Shown: positions 18,219 through 27,553, counted from the first letter of the stretch. The stretch: DNA of 64,000 nt from Leadbetterella byssophila_A (GCA_040394735.1 JBEBRR010000004.1:1-64000); one strand, 5' to 3'. Notes: generated by a model from the sequence alone, not told the origin. Made by a program: numbers and translations.

Positions 18219-19253
18219 ATGAAAAAGGATCTGCGGAAATTAACCCCCGAACAGTTAAAGGAATGGTTGAAATCAGAAGGGGAACCGGCATTCAGGGCGA
18301 CGCAGATCCGGGAGTGGCTCTGGGAGAAAGGAGCCACGGATATCAGGGAAATGACCAATCTTTCCAAGTCGCTCAGGGATAAGCTGGAGAACGCATTCGA
18401 AATCCGGAATGTCAGGATACATACTTCACAGTTTTCTTCTGACGGCACCATCAAATCCGGCTTTAAGCTATATGACGGTCACCTGGTGGAAGGTGTGCTT
18501 ATACCTACAGAGACCCGGATGACCGCCTGCATCTCTTCGCAGGTAGGCTGCTCGCTCACCTGTAAGTTTTGCGCTACCGGCTATATGAACCGGGAAAGAA
18601 ATCTGGATGCGGCTGAAATCTATGACCAGGTAATTCTTATCAAAAACCAGGCAGAACAGCATTTTAATGCCCCGCTGACCAATATCGTGTATATGGGAAT
18701 GGGCGAACCTCTCCTCAACTATTCCGCCATGCTGGAATCTGTAGAGAAGATCACTTCCCCGGAAGGACTCAACTGGTCACCGAAGCGGATTACCGTATCT
18801 ACGGCCGGGATCGCCAAAATGATCCGCAAGCTGGGCGATGACGAAGTGAAATTTAACCTGGCGCTTTCCCTGCATGCGGCCAATGATGAAAAGAGAAATA
18901 CCATTATGCCTATCAATGAATCGAATTCTCTTCACAACCTGGCTGAAGCATTAAATTACTTTTATAAAAAGACCGGCAATAAAATTACCTTTGAATATAT
19001 TGTTTTTCATGGATTTAATGATAAAATTGCTGACGCAAAGGAATTGCTGGCCTTTGTAAGACGGGTTCCTTCCAAGGTGAATATCATTGAGTATAACCCT
19101 ATATCGGAAGCCAATTTTACAAATGCAGACCCTATGGCCATCGATAAGTTTGCCACCTTCCTGGAGGAGAACCGGGTGACGGTGAATATCAGAAGGAGCC
19201 GTGGAAAAGATATTGATGCAGCCTGCGGACAGCTGGCAATAAAAGAGAATTAA
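18219..19253 (+). CDS. rlmN: 23S rRNA A2503 / tRNA A37 C2-methyltransferase RlmN
   Basis: A 344-residue radical SAM enzyme that methylates C2 of A2503 in 23S rRNA and A37 in some tRNAs, in the cytosol. Cys111, Cys115 and Cys118 (CSLTCKFC) bind the 4Fe-4S cluster. MGMGEPLLNY, the conserved GEP motif, follows, and the C-terminal half has RRSRGKDIDAACGQL with the second catalytic Cys. Length is typical (340-360). The start at 18219 directly precedes the N-terminal helical domain (LRKLTPEQLKEWL). Monocistronic; pit follows after 89 bp. Confidence 0.96.
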   Translation: MKKDLRKLTPEQLKEWLKSEGEPAFRATQIREWLWEKGATDIREMTNLSKSLRDKLENAFEIRNVRIHTSQFSSDGTIKSGFKLYDGHLVEGVLIPTETRMTACISSQVGCSLTCKFCATGYMNRERNLDAAEIYDQVILIKNQAEQHFNAPLTNIVYMGMGEPLLNYSAMLESVEKITSPEGLNWSPKRITVSTAGIAKMIRKLGDDEVKFNLALSLHAANDEKRNTIMPINESNSLHNLAEALNYFYKKTGNKITFEYIVFHGFNDKIADAKELLAFVRRVPSKVNIIEYNPISEANFTNADPMAIDKFATFLEENRVTVNIRRSRGKDIDAACGQLAIKEN

Positions 19254-19342
19254 CAATTTCATAACAGAACAATTACAAACATTCTTTTTATTTAAAGGGA
19301 ATTTTGCAACCTCTAAAATCAGAATAATAACTCTGTCTCCAT

Positions 19343-20758
19343 ATGTTCGGATTAGAAAGCGACATTTTCATCCTGTTAGCCATTTGCCTTTTGGCGGCCT
19401 GTCTGTTTGAATTCATTAATGGTTTCCATGATACCGCCAACGCAGTAGCCACTGTAATCTACACCAACTCGCTCAAGCCTGCCCAGGCCGTAATATGGTC
19501 CGGGATGATGAATTTTCTCGGCGTAATTACCGGCGGAGTAGGGGTAGGGATGTCTATTGTCAACCTTTTGCCGGTAGATCTGCTCATTGATCAGAATGTT
19601 TATCACTCCATTGCCATGGTGCTGGCCATGCTGTGCAGTGCCATTATCTGGAACTTCGGCACATGGTATTTTGGTCTGCCTTCGTCCAGCTCCCATACGC
19701 TGATCGGGGCTATTATGGGGGTGGGTCTGGGGTATGCTATGCTTCCCGAGAATGCTTCCGGTGCCGCTGCCATTAACTGGGATAAGGTGAAAGAAATCTT
19801 TACCGGACTCTTTATAGCACCGTTGATCGGCTTTACCCTGGCGGTTATTCTTATGTTTATCCTGAGAATGTCGGTGAGTAAAGACGTAAGAAACCAGATA
19901 TTTTCAGAACCTAAAAAGAACCAGCCGCCTCCGGGCTGGATCCGTACCACCCTTATTTCCACCTGTACCCTGGTGAGTTTTTTCCATGGAAAAAATGACG
20001 GGCAAAAGGGCATCGGGCTGGTGATGCTGATTCTTATCGGTATTCTCCCTTCCTACTTTGCCATCACGGGGATTAGCGATCTGAAAAAGATCGGGCCGGA
20101 CCTGGAACAGATACAAACCATCGTGTCCCGTATAGATACCACTCATCTCGGTGTGGATGAAAAGAATCATATCATGGGTATCCATGACAATATCAATACA
20201 CTGCTGCCTTTGTCAAAAGGAATCTCTTCCGATACCACTGAAAAGCTGCACCTTAGAGCTGCCATTCTCCAGATTTCGACCAATACCAAGAAACTCCTGA
20301 AGGACGAGAGTGTAAAACTGAGCAGCAAAGATCGTGAAGACCTTTCGCTCCTGGCCACCCGGGAAGAGAAGGGCATCCGTTCGGCCATTGATTTTGCCCC
20401 CTTCTGGGTGATTCTGATGATCTCCCTTTCACTAGGCCTCGGAACCATGATCGGCTGGAAGAGAATCGTGGTAACGGTAGGGGAAAAAATCGGGAAATCA
20501 CACCTGACCTACGCACAGGGAGCTTCGGCCGAGCTGGTGGCAGCCATTACCATAGGCCTGGCCTCCGGATTCAAACTGCCGGTAAGCACCACCCATACCC
20601 TGTCATCCGGTATAGCCGGCTCGATGGTAGCTTCCAAAGGGATTAAAAACCTGCAGTCGAAAACCATAAAGAACATTGGTCTGGCGTGGATACTGACGCT
20701 CCCCGTGTCTATCTTATTGTCGGCAGGGTTGTTCCTGCTGTTCAGGGCGATGTTCTAA
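19343..20758 (+). CDS. pit: Inorganic phosphate transporter, PiT family
   Basis: A 471-residue inner-membrane carrier for phosphate (H+ or Na+ coupled). Family repeats are present: FINGFHDTANAVATVIYTNS in the first half (a GxNDxANA variant) and GLASGFKLPVSTTHTLSSGI in the second. About ten hydrophobic helices are visible. Between helices at about residues 245-345 lies a long hydrophilic, helix-forming insertion (LEQIQTIVSRIDTTHLGV to LSSKDREDLSLLATREEKGI), which makes the protein longer than simple PiT proteins and probably sits in the periplasm or cytosol. No PhoU/DUF47 partner gene is adjacent. A perfect palindrome follows 70 bp downstream. Confidence 0.92.
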   Translation: MFGLESDIFILLAICLLAACLFEFINGFHDTANAVATVIYTNSLKPAQAVIWSGMMNFLGVITGGVGVGMSIVNLLPVDLLIDQNVYHSIAMVLAMLCSAIIWNFGTWYFGLPSSSSHTLIGAIMGVGLGYAMLPENASGAAAINWDKVKEIFTGLFIAPLIGFTLAVILMFILRMSVSKDVRNQIFSEPKKNQPPPGWIRTTLISTCTLVSFFHGKNDGQKGIGLVMLILIGILPSYFAITGISDLKKIGPDLEQIQTIVSRIDTTHLGVDEKNHIMGIHDNINTLLPLSKGISSDTTEKLHLRAAILQISTNTKKLLKDESVKLSSKDREDLSLLATREEKGIRSAIDFAPFWVILMISLSLGLGTMIGWKRIVVTVGEKIGKSHLTYAQGASAELVAAITIGLASGFKLPVSTTHTLSSGIAGSMVASKGIKNLQSKTIKNIGLAWILTLPVSILLSAGLFLLFRAMF

Positions 20759-20786
20759 ATTTGTTGCGGAAGTGTTTTCTGACAGA

Positions 20787-20926
20787 GAAACACAGATTTT
20801 TATTTTAGATCAGCATCAAAACTGCACTTATAAACCTAAAAGCGGTTGTTGAATATTCAACAACCGCTTTTAGGTTTATATACTGAATATTCCTGTTCTG
20901 ATCCGTGCTGATCTGTGAGAAAAAAA
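20787..20926. repeat. REP-like element around the 52-bp palindrome
   Basis: Outer words face each other: ACACAGATTTTTATTTT and GATCAGCA on the left (about 20790-20817), GTGCTGATCTGTGAGAAAA on the right (about 20906-20924). They pair as CACAGAT/ATCTGTG and GATCAGCA/TGCTGATC. The CACAGATTTTT word is also in the hairpin at 48940-48961. Confidence 0.5.
20829..20880. terminator. Perfect 52-bp palindrome, bidirectional terminator
   Basis: Two 26-bp arms with no mismatch and no loop, centred between 20854 and 20855 (GAAT/ATTC at the centre, AAAAGCGGTTG in the arm). It lies between the convergent genes pit and parC, so the obvious role is a terminator for both strands. The arm length is unusual for that job. 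Confidence 0.75.
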
Positions 20927-20947
20927 CTCCGTGAGAAATTATCCTCC

Positions 20948-23575
20948 TCAGAAAAGCCCCAGCTGCTCACCCTCGCTTCCCGGCTTGGTATGATCAAAAT
21001 CCGGAGCTTCTGCTTCATTTTCCTCCACAGAATTCTCTTCCTCCGTTTCAGATTCTTCTGTCATCTCAATCTCTTCTTCTATTTCTTCTTCCTCAATTTC
21101 CGGAGCCAGCACTTTAAAGCTTACAATCTTATCAAAAGGCAGCTTATTGCCCAGCGCTTTCCAGCCTTTTACATCGATCATTTCATCTACTTTGTAGAGA
21201 TCAGTGGTCACCTCGGTTTTCCGGTCTTTGCGGTGTTTAACTTCCACACGGGGCTTTTTGTCGCAGGTAGCAAACACCAGCTCTGATTTCGGATGCTCCG
21301 AGATGAACATGAATTTCTTGTCCATGGTAGAGGTTTCGATCAGGAAGCGCTTGATATGGTAGTTCCGGTGTTCTCCGTCAAGATAGATACAGGATACCGG
21401 TCTTTTTTCCTGGAATTTACAGATATAGACTACCTGGCGGGGCTCGTAATGGTTGGTGAGCTCAAAATTGGTGAGTTCGTATTCGCCTGTGTTATAAAGC
21501 ACGAGAATCTTGTCGCTGGGGCCAAAATTACCCAGGAAATCGCCGTGCCCGTCTTTGTTCAGCCGGCCCAGGGTAGGGGTGTACCAGATGTCTACTCCGC
21601 CCAGGGTTGATTTTCCCGCCGTTTTGAAATTAATCTTCCGCACCGCATATTTGGAGACCAGGTTACCCATGGCCGAACGGTTTTTGATCAGGAGGTCTGC
21701 AAAATTAAAGTCAAAGATTTTCTTCTTGGCATTGGAACTGGCGGTGAGATTCACAGTGACCATCTCTGCTTCCCCGTTCTCATTGGCGGAAAAATAGGTA
21801 ACCTTGGAGCGCGTGCTTCCTTTGGTCACGTCATATTCTTTGTCGCGGGTAACCCCGGTCACAGCAAAGCGTTTGGCGAAGGTACGGCCGCTTTTCCCGT
21901 CGAGATACATCACATTATAGATCTTCCGTTCGTCATTTTTCCGGAAAACGGCGCAGTAAATAATATTTTTTCCAACAAAGATCTTATCCTGGATTTTCAC
22001 CACTGAAAACTTGCCGTCGGCCCGGAAGACAATAATATCATCAATGTCCGAGCAGTCCATTACAAACTCGTCTTTCTTCAGGCCGTAACCGATAAAACCG
22101 TTCTCCCGGTCTACGTACAGTTTCTGGTTATTGGCGGCTACCACTGCGGCCTGCACTTCGCCGAACTGGAGGATCTCCGTTCTTCTTTCGCGTCCTTTCC
22201 CGTACTTTCTGATCAGTTCCTGGAAGAAATTGATGGTGTAACGCACCAGGTTATCCAGGTTGTCATTCACTTCCACCAGTTCCTCCTGAAGCTTCTTCAT
22301 CAGCTCATCGGCCTTGAAGCCGTCGTATTTGGAAATTCGCTTGATCCGGATCTCCGTCAGGCGGAGAATATCTTCCCTGACAATCTCCCGGTAGAAATCT
22401 TTTTTATAAGGCTCCAGCCCGCGGTCAATGGTTTCAATCACGGCCTCAAAGGTCTCACACTCTTCAATATCGCGGTAAATCCGGTTCTCGATGAAGATCT
22501 TTTCCAGCGAGCTGTACAGGAGTTTCTCCATTAGCTCGGCCTTGCGGATCTCCAGCTCCCGCTTCAGCAGGTGCATGGTCTGGTCAGTAGAGTTTCTCAG
22601 GATATCACTTACTCCCAGAAAGCGGGGTTTCTGATCCACAATAACCACGGCATTGGGCGATACCGATACCTCGCAGTTCGTAAAGGCGTAAAGCGCATCA
22701 ATGGTGATGTCAGTGGAAGTATTCGGGGCCAGGTGGATCAGTATTTCCACATCCTTCGCCGTATTGTCTTCCACCTTTTTGATCTTGATCTTTCCGCTGT
22801 CGTTGGCTTTGATGATCGATTCGATGAGGCTGCCGGTCGTGGTGGAGAACGGAATTTCCGAGATTTTCAATGTTTTTTTATCCACTTCGGATATCCTGGC
22901 CCGCATTTTTACTTTTCCGCCCCGTGCCCCGTCGTTGTAGTGCGATACATCGATCAGTCCGCCCGTCAGGAAATCGGGATAGAGCACAAAGGGCTGCTTT
23001 TTCAGGTATTTGATCGAAGCATCGCAAAGCTCAATAAAATTATGCGGCAGAATTTTGGTGGAGAGTCCGACGGCGATGCCTTCAGCTCCCATTTCCAGCA
23101 CCAGCGGAAATTTGGCAGGCAGGGTCACAGGCTCGCGTTTCCGGCCGTCATATGACATCTGCCATTCGGTGGTATCTTCGTTGAAGAGCACCTCCTGCCC
23201 GAATTTGGAAAGGCGCACCTCAATATACCGGGGGGCAGCGGCGGAGTCACCGGTGCGGATATCGCCCCAGTTTCCCTGGATATCCAGCAAAAGCTCTTTC
23301 TGTCCTATATTGACTATGGCGTCACCGATGGAGGCATCGCCGTGCGGGTGAAACTGCATAGTGGAGCCGATTACGTTCGCCACTTTGTTGAAGCGGCCGT
23401 CATCCATTTCCTTCAGGGCATGGAGCAACCGTCTCTGCACGGGTTTCAGGCCGTCTTCAATGGCGGGAACGGCTCTTTCCAGGATCACATACGATGCATA
23501 CTCCAGGAAATACTTTTCAAACATATCATCAAGTATCTCCTTCTGCTGTGTAGGGTCGTAAGTTTCGTCGCTCAT
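20948..23575 (-). CDS. parC: DNA topoisomerase IV subunit A (GyrA/ParC family)
   Basis: An 875-residue product, a type IIA topoisomerase A subunit that cuts and reseals DNA to decatenate chromosomes. Catalytic Tyr117 lies in SAAAPRYIEV; the quinolone-resistance region has HPHGDASIGDAI (about 76-87). A breakage-reunion domain and a coiled-coil region (about 380-450) are followed by a degenerate beta-pinwheel from about residue 490 and a strongly acidic tail (IEEEEIEEEIEMTEESETEE). The pinwheel lacks a clear GyrA box, which favours ParC over GyrA; a Bacteroidota-type GyrA paralogue is the alternative. parE is not adjacent. Confidence 0.87.
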   Translation of the reverse strand: MSDETYDPTQQKEILDDMFEKYFLEYASYVILERAVPAIEDGLKPVQRRLLHALKEMDDGRFNKVANVIGSTMQFHPHGDASIGDAIVNIGQKELLLDIQGNWGDIRTGDSAAAPRYIEVRLSKFGQEVLFNEDTTEWQMSYDGRKREPVTLPAKFPLVLEMGAEGIAVGLSTKILPHNFIELCDASIKYLKKQPFVLYPDFLTGGLIDVSHYNDGARGGKVKMRARISEVDKKTLKISEIPFSTTTGSLIESIIKANDSGKIKIKKVEDNTAKDVEILIHLAPNTSTDITIDALYAFTNCEVSVSPNAVVIVDQKPRFLGVSDILRNSTDQTMHLLKRELEIRKAELMEKLLYSSLEKIFIENRIYRDIEECETFEAVIETIDRGLEPYKKDFYREIVREDILRLTEIRIKRISKYDGFKADELMKKLQEELVEVNDNLDNLVRYTINFFQELIRKYGKGRERRTEILQFGEVQAAVVAANNQKLYVDRENGFIGYGLKKDEFVMDCSDIDDIIVFRADGKFSVVKIQDKIFVGKNIIYCAVFRKNDERKIYNVMYLDGKSGRTFAKRFAVTGVTRDKEYDVTKGSTRSKVTYFSANENGEAEMVTVNLTASSNAKKKIFDFNFADLLIKNRSAMGNLVSKYAVRKINFKTAGKSTLGGVDIWYTPTLGRLNKDGHGDFLGNFGPSDKILVLYNTGEYELTNFELTNHYEPRQVVYICKFQEKRPVSCIYLDGEHRNYHIKRFLIETSTMDKKFMFISEHPKSELVFATCDKKPRVEVKHRKDRKTEVTTDLYKVDEMIDVKGWKALGNKLPFDKIVSFKVLAPEIEEEEIEEEIEMTEESETEEENSVEENEAEAPDFDHTKPGSEGEQLGLF

Positions 23576-23598
23576 TTATATGGGTTTCTCAGTTTACG

Positions 23599-23606
23599 CA
23601 AATATA
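23599..23606 (-). promoter_or_regulatory. -7 element of the parC promoter
   Basis: TATATTTG on the minus strand, 23 nt before the parC ATG at 23575. TTTG at 23624-23621 is upstream but only 14 nt away, shorter than the usual spacer. Confidence 0.45.
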
Positions 23607-23648
23607 AGAAATGTTAACGTCAAATGAAGTTCCCCGGATAAAACAAAA

Positions 23649-23672
23649 AATGCCTCCCCGGAGGGAGGCATT
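23649..23672 (-). terminator. Terminator of the RRM gene
   Basis: A 10-bp stem (AATGCCTCCC / GGGAGGCATT) with loop CGGA; on the minus strand it runs into TTTTTTGTTTT. It lies 23 bp past the stop of the RNA-binding protein gene. Confidence 0.85.
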
Positions 23673-23695
23673 AACGCAAAACGGAATCTAAAGTC

Positions 23696-23968
23696 TTAAT
23701 ATCTTTCTCTCCTTTGAGGTCTTTCGCCTTTTGGTTCGGCAACTTTAACCACGATGGTACGACCGTCCAGTTCGGTCTCATTCAGACTGTTGATAGCCGC
23801 CTGGGCTTCAGAATCGTCAGGCATTTCCACAAATCCGAACCCCTTGGAGCGGCCTGTGAATTTGTCAAAAATAACCTTAGCTGAATCTACGGTACCGAAT
23901 TCCTGGAATGCGCCAAGAAGAGTGTCATCTGTAGTGTCGTAATTCAACTTTGCTACGAAAATGTTCAT
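23696..23968 (-). CDS. RRM-family RNA-binding protein
   Basis: A 90-residue, single RNA-recognition-motif protein of the small cold-inducible type common in Bacteroidota and cyanobacteria. RNP2 is MNIFVAKL at the N-terminus, RNP1 is KGFGFVEM (about 43-50), with aromatic residues in place for RNA stacking. A short basic tail (ERPQRRERY) ends the protein. The leader is extremely A/T-rich (23969-24000), which would keep it single-stranded and could aid translation in the cold. Monocistronic, with its own strong terminator. RNA chaperone or post-transcriptional regulator is the family role; targets unknown. Confidence 0.93.
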   Translation of the reverse strand: MNIFVAKLNYDTTDDTLLGAFQEFGTVDSAKVIFDKFTGRSKGFGFVEMPDDSEAQAAINSLNETELDGRTIVVKVAEPKGERPQRRERY

Positions 23969-24355
23969 TTGAAAAAAAATAAAAAATTAAAAAATAGAGC
24001 TTAAACACCGTAGCAAAACCGATATGAATATTGACCTGCAAACGAAGTGGTAACTCGAAAACGTAGTAAAGGTATTGTTTTTAAATTACATTTCAAGTGG
24101 GGCACAATTTTATTACGGGAGCCGGGCCGGCGCAGGTAAGCCCTTTATGGGCATGAAAAAGGCCTTTTTACTGTTATTTAAGCGGTTTGGCTTGCTTTTT
24201 ACATAGGCAATACGACACATTAAATTTTCCTTAAAATTTATTAAACGGTACCTTTCATCAGGAAGTATTGCTTTTTATTTTCAAAAAACAGGCTTCGACA
24301 ACATTAAAAATGACGTATCGTTATATATTTGTTAAACAGAACCAATCGGATCGGA
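23969..24355. other. Divergent regulatory region, RRM gene / OmpA-family gene
   Basis: 387 bp without a gene. The left 30 bp is an A/T tract forming the RRM leader. A TTTGCAGG word and a near-miss TCGGTTTTG (around 24016-24048, minus strand) could be the RRM promoter. TATATTTG at 24324-24331 is the -7 of the OmpA-family gene. The middle holds no repeat, hairpin or RNA gene that I can support. Confidence 0.5.
24324..24331 (+). promoter_or_regulatory. -7 element of the OmpA-family gene
   Basis: TATATTTG, exact TAnnTTTG, 24 nt before the ATG at 24356. It overlaps the in-frame TTG at 24329, so that codon cannot be the start. Confidence 0.5.
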
Positions 24356-26341
24356 ATGAGGTCAGCGCTTACGCTTCTACTTTTGTTTTTTTGTTTTGTC
24401 CCCGGCAGCATGGCCCAGCTAAAAAGCTATAAGCGGGGCTTATCAAGCTTTGAGAACGGACACTACAATGTGGCCATCCAGGAATTCCTGAAAGTAAAGG
24501 AAATCGAACCGGGATATGAAGGGGAACTGAGCCGGAAACTGGGTGATGCCTACCGCCTGAGTAACAGGTGGGCGGAAAGTATCCCCTATTATGAAAAAGC
24601 GCTTGAAAACGGGGTGAAAGATACGGATATCCTGTTTTACCTGGGTTATGCCCTGAAGTCAAAAGGAGAATATACGCGGGCCAGGGAATATTTTAAGCGG
24701 TTCGCTGATTCCAATCCGTCTGACAAAGTGCTGACAGAAAGAGTACTGCGGGAAATGAACTCGCTGCTGCTGACCGAGTCTATTTTTCAGAAAAACTCGG
24801 AGAAGGAATTTCGTAACCTCGAAGCAATCAACACCCCCGGAACCGAGTTTACGGGAGTAGTGCATAACGGGCACCTGGTATTTGCCGCTTCCCGGAAGGA
24901 AAAGATATATGCCAATGATCTGCCTTATCTGGGCCTGTATAAAGCAAAGGTAAATGAAGACCTGAGCACCGTTGGGAAGCCGGAAGTTTTCAGCCCTGCT
25001 GTTTTTGCCGATGACCGGAACGAAGGTTCGCCTGCATTTACCCCTGACGGTAAAATTATGGTATTTGCCCGGGGAAACTCGGGCAAGAGGAAAGACCTTT
25101 CCCCGGATGTGGATCTCTATATGAGTCGCTATGTACAGGGAGAGGGCTGGACCAGCCCGGCCCGGATCCCGGCATCAGACTCACTGGCATTTGACGGTTC
25201 CCCCGCGTTTTCCGGGGATGGCAAGACGCTCTACTTCAGCTCTAACCGGGCCGGAGGAAACGGCGGACTGGACATTTACCGGGTGAACATGGATGCTTCC
25301 GGAAGATTCGGGAACGCAGTAAATATGGGCAAGGCCATCAACACCGCCGGCGATGAGATCTTCCCGTTTGTATCGGCTGACGGCAAACTGTATTTTGCTT
25401 CAGACGGGCACCCCGGTCTGGGCAAGCTTGATCTCTTTGTGGCGGTACGGACCGGCGGGAAGATCACGGTGGAGAACCTGGGAGTGCCATACAACAGCTC
25501 CATGGATGATTTCGGCTATACGGAAGACGAATTCGGGAATGAATTCTTCAGTTCCAACCGTTCAGGCGGGAAAGGGGACGACGATATCTATTATTACCTG
25601 GCTCCCGAGACGCCGGCCGAAGTGGCAGAAACACCGGTGCCTGATCCTGAAAAAGACAGGAAGATCGTAAATTATTACCTGACCGGGGAAGTGCTTTCGG
25701 AAGGCAGGCTCCTCGACTCTGCCGTAGTCAATATTTATAAACTGGAAGGAGGGATAGAAACGCTCTTTGCGGAGAACATCGTGACCCACGACGGGAAGTT
25801 CGGGCCGGTGAAAATGGAAGAAGATGAAGACTATGTGCTTCTTACTGAAAAACCGGATTACCTCACCCGGAGAGAAGGATTTACCATGTACGGCCGCTCT
25901 ATTCCTGCCGTGCTGCTTACCCGGCCGGTGACCGATACCACTTTTCATGTGCGGATCCCGCTGGACCGGATATTTGTAGGCAAGACTTTCCGGCTGGAGA
26001 ATATCTATTATGACCTGGATAAGGCCGATATCCGCCCGGATGCTGCTCTTGAGCTGGACAAGCTGGTGCAGATCCTGATCGATAACCCCGGCATCCGGAT
26101 CGAACTGGGGTCTCATACGGACTCCCGGGCTTCCGATATCTATAACCTCCGGCTCTCCCAGCGCAGGGCAGATGCGGCCATCAACTATATTGTGAATAAG
26201 GGGATCTCCCGAGAACGGCTGGAAGCCCGTGGGTACGGAGAGTCTGAACTGATTATAGAGAATGCCAAAACCGAAGCGGAGCACCAGCAGAACCGCCGTA
26301 CGGAGTTTAAGGTGACCGGGATCGGAAAGGCAGAGGAATAA
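24356..26341 (+). CDS. OmpA-family protein with TPR and beta-propeller, PorE-like
   Basis: A 661-residue product. The start at 24356 (MRSALTLLLLFFCFVPGSMAQ) gives a signal peptide and lies just after a -7 box. Domains: TPR helices (about 20-130, EFLKVKEIEPGYEGELSRK), a PD40/WD40-like propeller (about 150-420, repeats such as GSPAFTPDGKIMVFARG, GSPAFSGDGKTLYFSSNRAG, FGNEFFSSNRSGGKGDDDIY), a carboxypeptidase-regulatory-like domain (about 435-530), and a C-terminal OmpA domain (about 545-655) with IELGSHTDSRASDIYNLRLS for peptidoglycan binding. This is the order and length of PorE, the peptidoglycan-anchoring accessory of the type IX secretion system. Bacteroidota often have several such paralogues, so PorE itself is likely but not proven. 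Confidence 0.85.
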   Translation: MRSALTLLLLFFCFVPGSMAQLKSYKRGLSSFENGHYNVAIQEFLKVKEIEPGYEGELSRKLGDAYRLSNRWAESIPYYEKALENGVKDTDILFYLGYALKSKGEYTRAREYFKRFADSNPSDKVLTERVLREMNSLLLTESIFQKNSEKEFRNLEAINTPGTEFTGVVHNGHLVFAASRKEKIYANDLPYLGLYKAKVNEDLSTVGKPEVFSPAVFADDRNEGSPAFTPDGKIMVFARGNSGKRKDLSPDVDLYMSRYVQGEGWTSPARIPASDSLAFDGSPAFSGDGKTLYFSSNRAGGNGGLDIYRVNMDASGRFGNAVNMGKAINTAGDEIFPFVSADGKLYFASDGHPGLGKLDLFVAVRTGGKITVENLGVPYNSSMDDFGYTEDEFGNEFFSSNRSGGKGDDDIYYYLAPETPAEVAETPVPDPEKDRKIVNYYLTGEVLSEGRLLDSAVVNIYKLEGGIETLFAENIVTHDGKFGPVKMEEDEDYVLLTEKPDYLTRREGFTMYGRSIPAVLLTRPVTDTTFHVRIPLDRIFVGKTFRLENIYYDLDKADIRPDAALELDKLVQILIDNPGIRIELGSHTDSRASDIYNLRLSQRRADAAINYIVNKGISRERLEARGYGESELIIENAKTEAEHQQNRRTEFKVTGIGKAEE

Positions 26342-26393
26342 CCGGTCAGGACAGGTTTGCGGCCTGTCCCGGCCGGCATGCACGGATTGAAGT

Positions 26394-26939
26394 TTAATCC
26401 GGCAGATTGTAATGCTTCTTCACGGCTTCATAATCGTTAAAATCTACAGCAGCGCTGCGGCCGTTTCTCAGGTCATTGGCCGGGATGATGACAATTCTGG
26501 TAGATGTAAAGGTCTGATTTCCCGTTCCCGTTAAACGGTTGATATAAAACTGGGGCGCTCCTGTAGCCCGGGCGTACGTTCTGTAGGAATGAGTGGAGGT
26601 AATATTACCCGGGAGGGCATACCAGAAACCATTCACGTTAACATAACAAAAAAATGCAGAAGAAGAGACCTGCTGAATGGTAACTCCGGTTAAGGCATAA
26701 GTAAGTTCGCTGCCACTATGTACCTTAGAGCCGTAAGTGATCTGAATCACATTTGCATTTCCGGGATCTCCCTTCGGTCCCTGAGGGCCGGTAGCGCCGG
26801 TAGCTCCTTTCTCTCCGGCAGGGCCGGGTTCGCCTGTATCACCTTTAGGGCCTTCAGGCCCCGCATCACCTTCACAGCTTGTAAACATTACGCCCGTCAT
26901 CAGCAGACCTGCTAATAAAAGATTAAATCTTGTTTTCAT
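26394..26939 (-). CDS. Lipoprotein with a short collagen-like repeat
   Basis: A 181-residue product. The start at 26939 (MKTRFNLLLAGLLMTG) gives a lipoprotein signal with lipobox FTSC. Right after the Cys come about 13 Gly-X-Y triplets (PEGPKGDTGEPGPAGEKG and following), a collagen-like stalk that may trimerise. The C-terminal 120 residues are a beta-rich head (WYALPGNITSTHSYRTYARA, TRIVIIPANDLRNGRSAAVD). Such collagen-stalk lipoproteins recur in Bacteroidota genomes with no assigned role. It is convergent with the PorE-like gene and 52 bp away. Function unknown. Confidence 0.8.
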   Translation of the reverse strand: MKTRFNLLLAGLLMTGVMFTSCEGDAGPEGPKGDTGEPGPAGEKGATGATGPQGPKGDPGNANVIQITYGSKVHSGSELTYALTGVTIQQVSSSAFFCYVNVNGFWYALPGNITSTHSYRTYARATGAPQFYINRLTGTGNQTFTSTRIVIIPANDLRNGRSAAVDFNDYEAVKKHYNLPD

Positions 26940-27154
26940 GAGAATATAAATTTTAATTAAACTTTGATGCAAAGTTCGGGTAAGGAGAAATGCAGCGGAA
27001 TACCTAAAAATGGGTATATTAACCCGGAGCCCCCAGGATAAGCATCCGGTACCTCCGGGAATAATAGGAGCAGTCAGTTTCTGTTTTTAACTAAAAGTTA
27101 ATCCGTAAATTAAGTGGGGTTAGCTAAAGGAAGGCCGGAATTCAGTAAATGATT

Positions 27155-27505
27155 TTATATCCCCTGTCCGAAAGTCAGCAGGTTGGTATCGGGGTCAAGA
27201 ACGGAAAATTCTTTCTGTCCCCAGGGCTTCATCTGTAACGGACCGTTAGGGTGAATAGGGGTGCCGTTATCCAGAAAAGACTGGTACAGCTTATCGATGT
27301 CGTTGGTTCGTATATATACCTGTCCGTAGTTTTCTTCAGGATTCAGCTCTTTGAATTCAAAGAAATGAATCTCCACATGGTCTCTTGCCACCATGAAATA
27401 GTCACCGTAATCGTCGATTTCTTTAAAGCCCAGCCGGTTCAGGTAGAAGTCTTTTGTGGCGGCTTTGTTCCGCATGGGCAGCTTGGGATGGATCTGGGTC
27501 AACAT
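27155..27505 (-). CDS. VOC/glyoxalase-superfamily protein
   Basis: A 116-residue product with two beta-alpha-beta-beta-beta modules of the vicinal oxygen chelate fold: FYLNRLGFKEIDDYGDYFMV in the first and YIRTNDIDKLYQSFLDNG in the second, with a C-terminal EFSVLDPDTNLLTFGQ. It resembles the bleomycin-resistance-like/glyoxalase group. His26-type metal ligands are not all obvious, so resistance or catalysis cannot be claimed. It lies downstream of the amidohydrolase on the same strand, 48 bp away, and may share its transcript. Confidence 0.8.
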   Translation of the reverse strand: MLTQIHPKLPMRNKAATKDFYLNRLGFKEIDDYGDYFMVARDHVEIHFFEFKELNPEENYGQVYIRTNDIDKLYQSFLDNGTPIHPNGPLQMKPWGQKEFSVLDPDTNLLTFGQGI

Positions 27506-27553
27506 AGGCTTTATATTGTTTATAAAATTAGAGAAAGTACAAAATTGGAGTCT

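Noticed and set aside
24329..24355. TTG start for the PorE-like gene
   Set aside because: The codon sits within the TATATTTG -7 element, so it would be upstream of the transcript start.
26760..26880. Repeat array in the collagen-like gene
   Set aside because: Codons repeat because of Gly-X-Y triplets, not because of a DNA-level repeat or CRISPR.
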